Below the pieces are notes generated by a model that saw nothing but the letters and a program-made list of their open reading frames with translations, was not told the origin of the DNA and made no database searches. A stretch of DNA of 64,000 nucleotides from Microbulbifer agarilyticus (GTDB taxonomy: Bacteria; Pseudomonadota; Gammaproteobacteria; Pseudomonadales; Cellvibrionaceae): assembly GCF_020171345.1 (NCBI RefSeq), contig NZ_JAIUZM010000004.1, positions 310,001 to 374,000 on the forward strand, written 5' to 3'. Shown one piece after another: positions 61,700 through 64,000 of this stretch. The first letter of the stretch is position 1, and each line of letters opens with the position of its first letter. Made by a program: the position numbers and the translations under genes.

Positions 61700-64000
61700 G
61701 TGATTAGCGCGACGTTTATCCGCCGTCCACGCTTCGCGCTGGTGATCTCTATTCTGATCTCCCTGGCGGGGATACTTTCGTTACCTCTGCTTCCTATTGC
61801 CCAGTACCCGGAAATTTCTCCACCCACGGTGGTAGTGACCGCCAACTACGCTGGTGCCAGCGCCGAAGTCATGCGCGATAGCGTCGCCATTCCCATCGAG
61901 TCTCAGGTCAATGGGGTGGAGGGCATGACCTACATGACCTCCACCAGTAGTAATGACGGCACCTACAGTTTGACGGTGACGTTTGAGAGTGGCTATGACG
62001 GGGACATTGCTCAGGTAAATGTGCAGAATCGGGTACAGCAGGCGACGCCCAGTCTGCCCGCAGAGGTGAACCGCAGTGGGGTCACCGTCGAGAAGCAGTC
62101 CAATACCATTTTGCTAGTGGTTAACCTCTTGTCCGAGGAAGGGGAGTTCGACTCTCTATTCCTGTCCAATTACGCAGAAATATTTATCCGTGATGAATTA
62201 ACACGGATCGAAGGTGTAAGTAGTGTCGATATTCTGGGCTCCCTGCAATACGCCATGCGTCTGTGGCTCAACCCGGATAAAATGGCAGCGCTGGATGTGA
62301 CCGCGAATGATGTCATTGCCGCGGTAGAAGCACAGAACCTGCAGGTGGCGGCCGGTAAAATTGGTGCACCACCCATCCGTTCGGATCAGCAATTCCAATA
62401 CAACATCCTCGCCGAAGGGCGCCTCGTCGACCCGGAGGAGTTCGAAAATATCAGCCTCCGCTCCTCTCCCGAAGGTGGCATCGTGCGCATGATGGATATC
62501 GCACGGGTTGAGCTTGGCAGTGCCAGTTACAGTGCGTTTGGTGAACTGGACGGCAAGCCGTCCGCGGTGATCGCGGTTTACCAGCTACCCGATGCCAACG
62601 CCATGGATGTGGCGACCAATATCCGCGCGAAAGTAGCAGAGCTTTCCGAGCGCTTTCCCGATGGTCTGCAGTCGAAGATCATTTACGATACCACCACATT
62701 TGTTAGTGAGTCGATTAAGGAAGTGGTCATCACATTGGTTGTCGCGCTGCTGCTGGTAATCATTGTGGTCTTCGTGTTTTTGCAGGACTGGCGTGCAACC
62801 TTGATTCCCGCCGTGGCCATTCCGGTATCGCTGGTGGGCACTTTTGCGGTGATGCTTGCACTGGGTATGAGCATCAATACGGTGACGCTGTTTGCATTGA
62901 TTCTCGCCATCGGCATTGTGGTGGACGATGCGATCATTGTGGTGGAAAACACCCAGCGATTAATGGGTGAGGGGCTCGCACCGAAAGACGCGGCGATGGA
63001 GTCTATGCGCGAGGTGACCGGCCCGGTGATTGCCACTACCGCGGTGTTGTTTGCGGTGTTTGTACCGGTGATGTTGATGCCCGGGCTGACGGGGAAAATG
63101 TATCAGCAGTTTGCAATCACTATTGCCATTTCGGTATTTATTTCCAGTGTGAATGCACTGACCCTCAGCCCCGCGTTGAGCGCGATCTTACTGCGCCCGC
63201 CTAAAGGCGGAGGGGAGCATGGCGAGAAAAACCACGGCATCTTTGGCATCTTCAATCGATTTCTACATGGCTCGACCAACCTGTATGTAAAAATTGTTCG
63301 CTTCTGCGTGCGCAGGCCACTGGTCGGGCTCGGCACAATTTTCGGCCTGAGCGCCTTTTGTTTCTGGCTATTTTCCGCAGTGCCCACCGCCTTTATCCCT
63401 GACGAAGATCAGGGCTATTTCATGATGAACGTGCAGTTGCCCGACGGCGCTTCACTGGAACGAACTGCGCCGGTGGTGAGGAAATTGAGTGAGGATGTTC
63501 GCAAGCTCGATGGCGTCGCGCATGTCATGGCGGTACCCGGGTACAGCCTGTTGTCCAATAGTCTCGCGTCCAACACCGCATTTATGATCGTGATCCTGCA
63601 CCCCTGGGACGAGCGCGAGGCACCGGAGTTAAATCAGTTTGTGATTCTCGATAAGGTGCAGAAAATGGGCGCCGAGGTGCCCGAAGCACAGGTTCAGGCC
63701 TTTCCCGTGCCTGCACTGCCGGGGCTGGGCACCATCGGTGGGTTTGAATTCGTGCTGGAGGACTTGCAGGGGCGAGATATTCAAGAACTGGCCGGGGTGC
63801 TTTATGCCGTGTTGGGCGAGGCGAATCAACGCACGGAGATTGCGCAGGCATTCACCACCTACCAGGCGGCCTCACCACAGCTCGAGCTCGAAGTCGACAA
63901 AGATAAGGCGCACATTCTCGGACTGCGGCTGTCCGATGTGTATCTCACCTTGCAAACCTATCTGGGTAGTTATTACATCAATGACTTTAACCGCTACGGC
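61700..64000 (+). CDS. RND (HAE1-type) efflux pump, N-terminal part (runs off the window)
   Basis: 767 residues are visible, open to the window end, of a usual length of about 1,040. The start is GTG 61700 with gggaaag upstream: MISATFIRRPRFALVISIL. It shows AcrB hallmarks: the PLLPIAQYPEISPPTV segment, ANYAGASAEVMRDSVA, the proton-relay pair D409-D410 in IVVDDAIIVVEN, and periplasmic porter regions. HAE1 multidrug pump by family. It works with the adaptor just upstream; an outer-membrane channel gene, if any, lies beyond the window. Confidence 0.95.
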   Translation, partial: MISATFIRRPRFALVISILISLAGILSLPLLPIAQYPEISPPTVVVTANYAGASAEVMRDSVAIPIESQVNGVEGMTYMTSTSSNDGTYSLTVTFESGYDGDIAQVNVQNRVQQATPSLPAEVNRSGVTVEKQSNTILLVVNLLSEEGEFDSLFLSNYAEIFIRDELTRIEGVSSVDILGSLQYAMRLWLNPDKMAALDVTANDVIAAVEAQNLQVAAGKIGAPPIRSDQQFQYNILAEGRLVDPEEFENISLRSSPEGGIVRMMDIARVELGSASYSAFGELDGKPSAVIAVYQLPDANAMDVATNIRAKVAELSERFPDGLQSKIIYDTTTFVSESIKEVVITLVVALLLVIIVVFVFLQDWRATLIPAVAIPVSLVGTFAVMLALGMSINTVTLFALILAIGIVVDDAIIVVENTQRLMGEGLAPKDAAMESMREVTGPVIATTAVLFAVFVPVMLMPGLTGKMYQQFAITIAISVFISSVNALTLSPALSAILLRPPKGGGEHGEKNHGIFGIFNRFLHGSTNLYVKIVRFCVRRPLVGLGTIFGLSAFCFWLFSAVPTAFIPDEDQGYFMMNVQLPDGASLERTAPVVRKLSEDVRKLDGVAHVMAVPGYSLLSNSLASNTAFMIVILHPWDEREAPELNQFVILDKVQKMGAEVPEAQVQAFPVPALPGLGTIGGFEFVLEDLQGRDIQELAGVLYAVLGEANQRTEIAQAFTTYQAASPQLELEVDKDKAHILGLRLSDVYLTLQTYLGSYYINDFNRYG

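Overview
The window looks like chromosomal DNA of a marine, GC-rich gammaproteobacterium of the Cellvibrionales type. Microbulbifer is my best guess, from the gene blocks and protein character rather than any database match. The blocks pepA-holC-hypothetical-valS, lptF-lptG, miaB-phoH(ybeZ)-ybeY-corC-lnt and leuS next to a YbeL-like zinc-ribbon gene are standard gammaproteobacterial housekeeping arrangements. I see no rRNA, tRNA, CRISPR array, transposase, integrase or phage gene.

Layout. 1-10.5 kb: 5' part of leuS, a zinc-ribbon gene, a YdcF/ElyC-like envelope gene, an unknown gene behind a structured leader, an SDR epimerase, then the minus-strand block miaB/phoH/ybeY/corC/lnt. 10.6-16 kb: a DUF1820 gene, an unassigned pair (coiled-coil membrane protein plus membrane-anchored vWA-like protein), and an NfeD/ClpP-type protease with its slipin. 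16-25.6 kb: pgi, a Cys-rich mini-lipoprotein, DUF3549, NhaC, a PlsC-like acyltransferase, dinG and yqcC. 25.9-29.2 kb: a three-gene set made of a retropepsin-like lipoprotein, an inactive-transglutaminase membrane protein and a RimK-like ATP-grasp ligase. 29.3-38 kb: valS, holC and pepA on the minus strand, then lptF-lptG.

38-52 kb: RDD and unknown envelope genes, an outer-membrane chitobiase (GH20) behind a palindromic operator-like promoter, GMC oxidoreductase, rlmA, tadA, a small K+-channel-like protein, a LysR regulator divergent from an FMN reductase, a DUF885-like lipoprotein, a divergent SRAP protein, an MTA/SAH nucleosidase, and CnoX with a YqfO-like protein. 52.6-64 kb is more accessory: an SGNH hydrolase, an unusual lipoprotein joining a DsbA-like domain to GspC-like HR and PDZ domains with an acidic tail, an alpha/beta-hydrolase lipoprotein, a NUDIX hydrolase, arginine deiminase with its antiporter (arcA, arcD), and an RND efflux adaptor plus pump (pump cut by the window end).

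The most striking non-coding signal is a family of six intergenic elements of about 111-118 bp, present as three pairs (8768-9058, 15901-16206, 33713-33980). Each folds as a nested hairpin. The outer arms (about 29-30 nt) and the inner stem differ between copies yet stay self-complementary, while a motif in the core is shared. The two members of every pair lie in opposite orientation, and each pair sits just beyond a gene 3' end.
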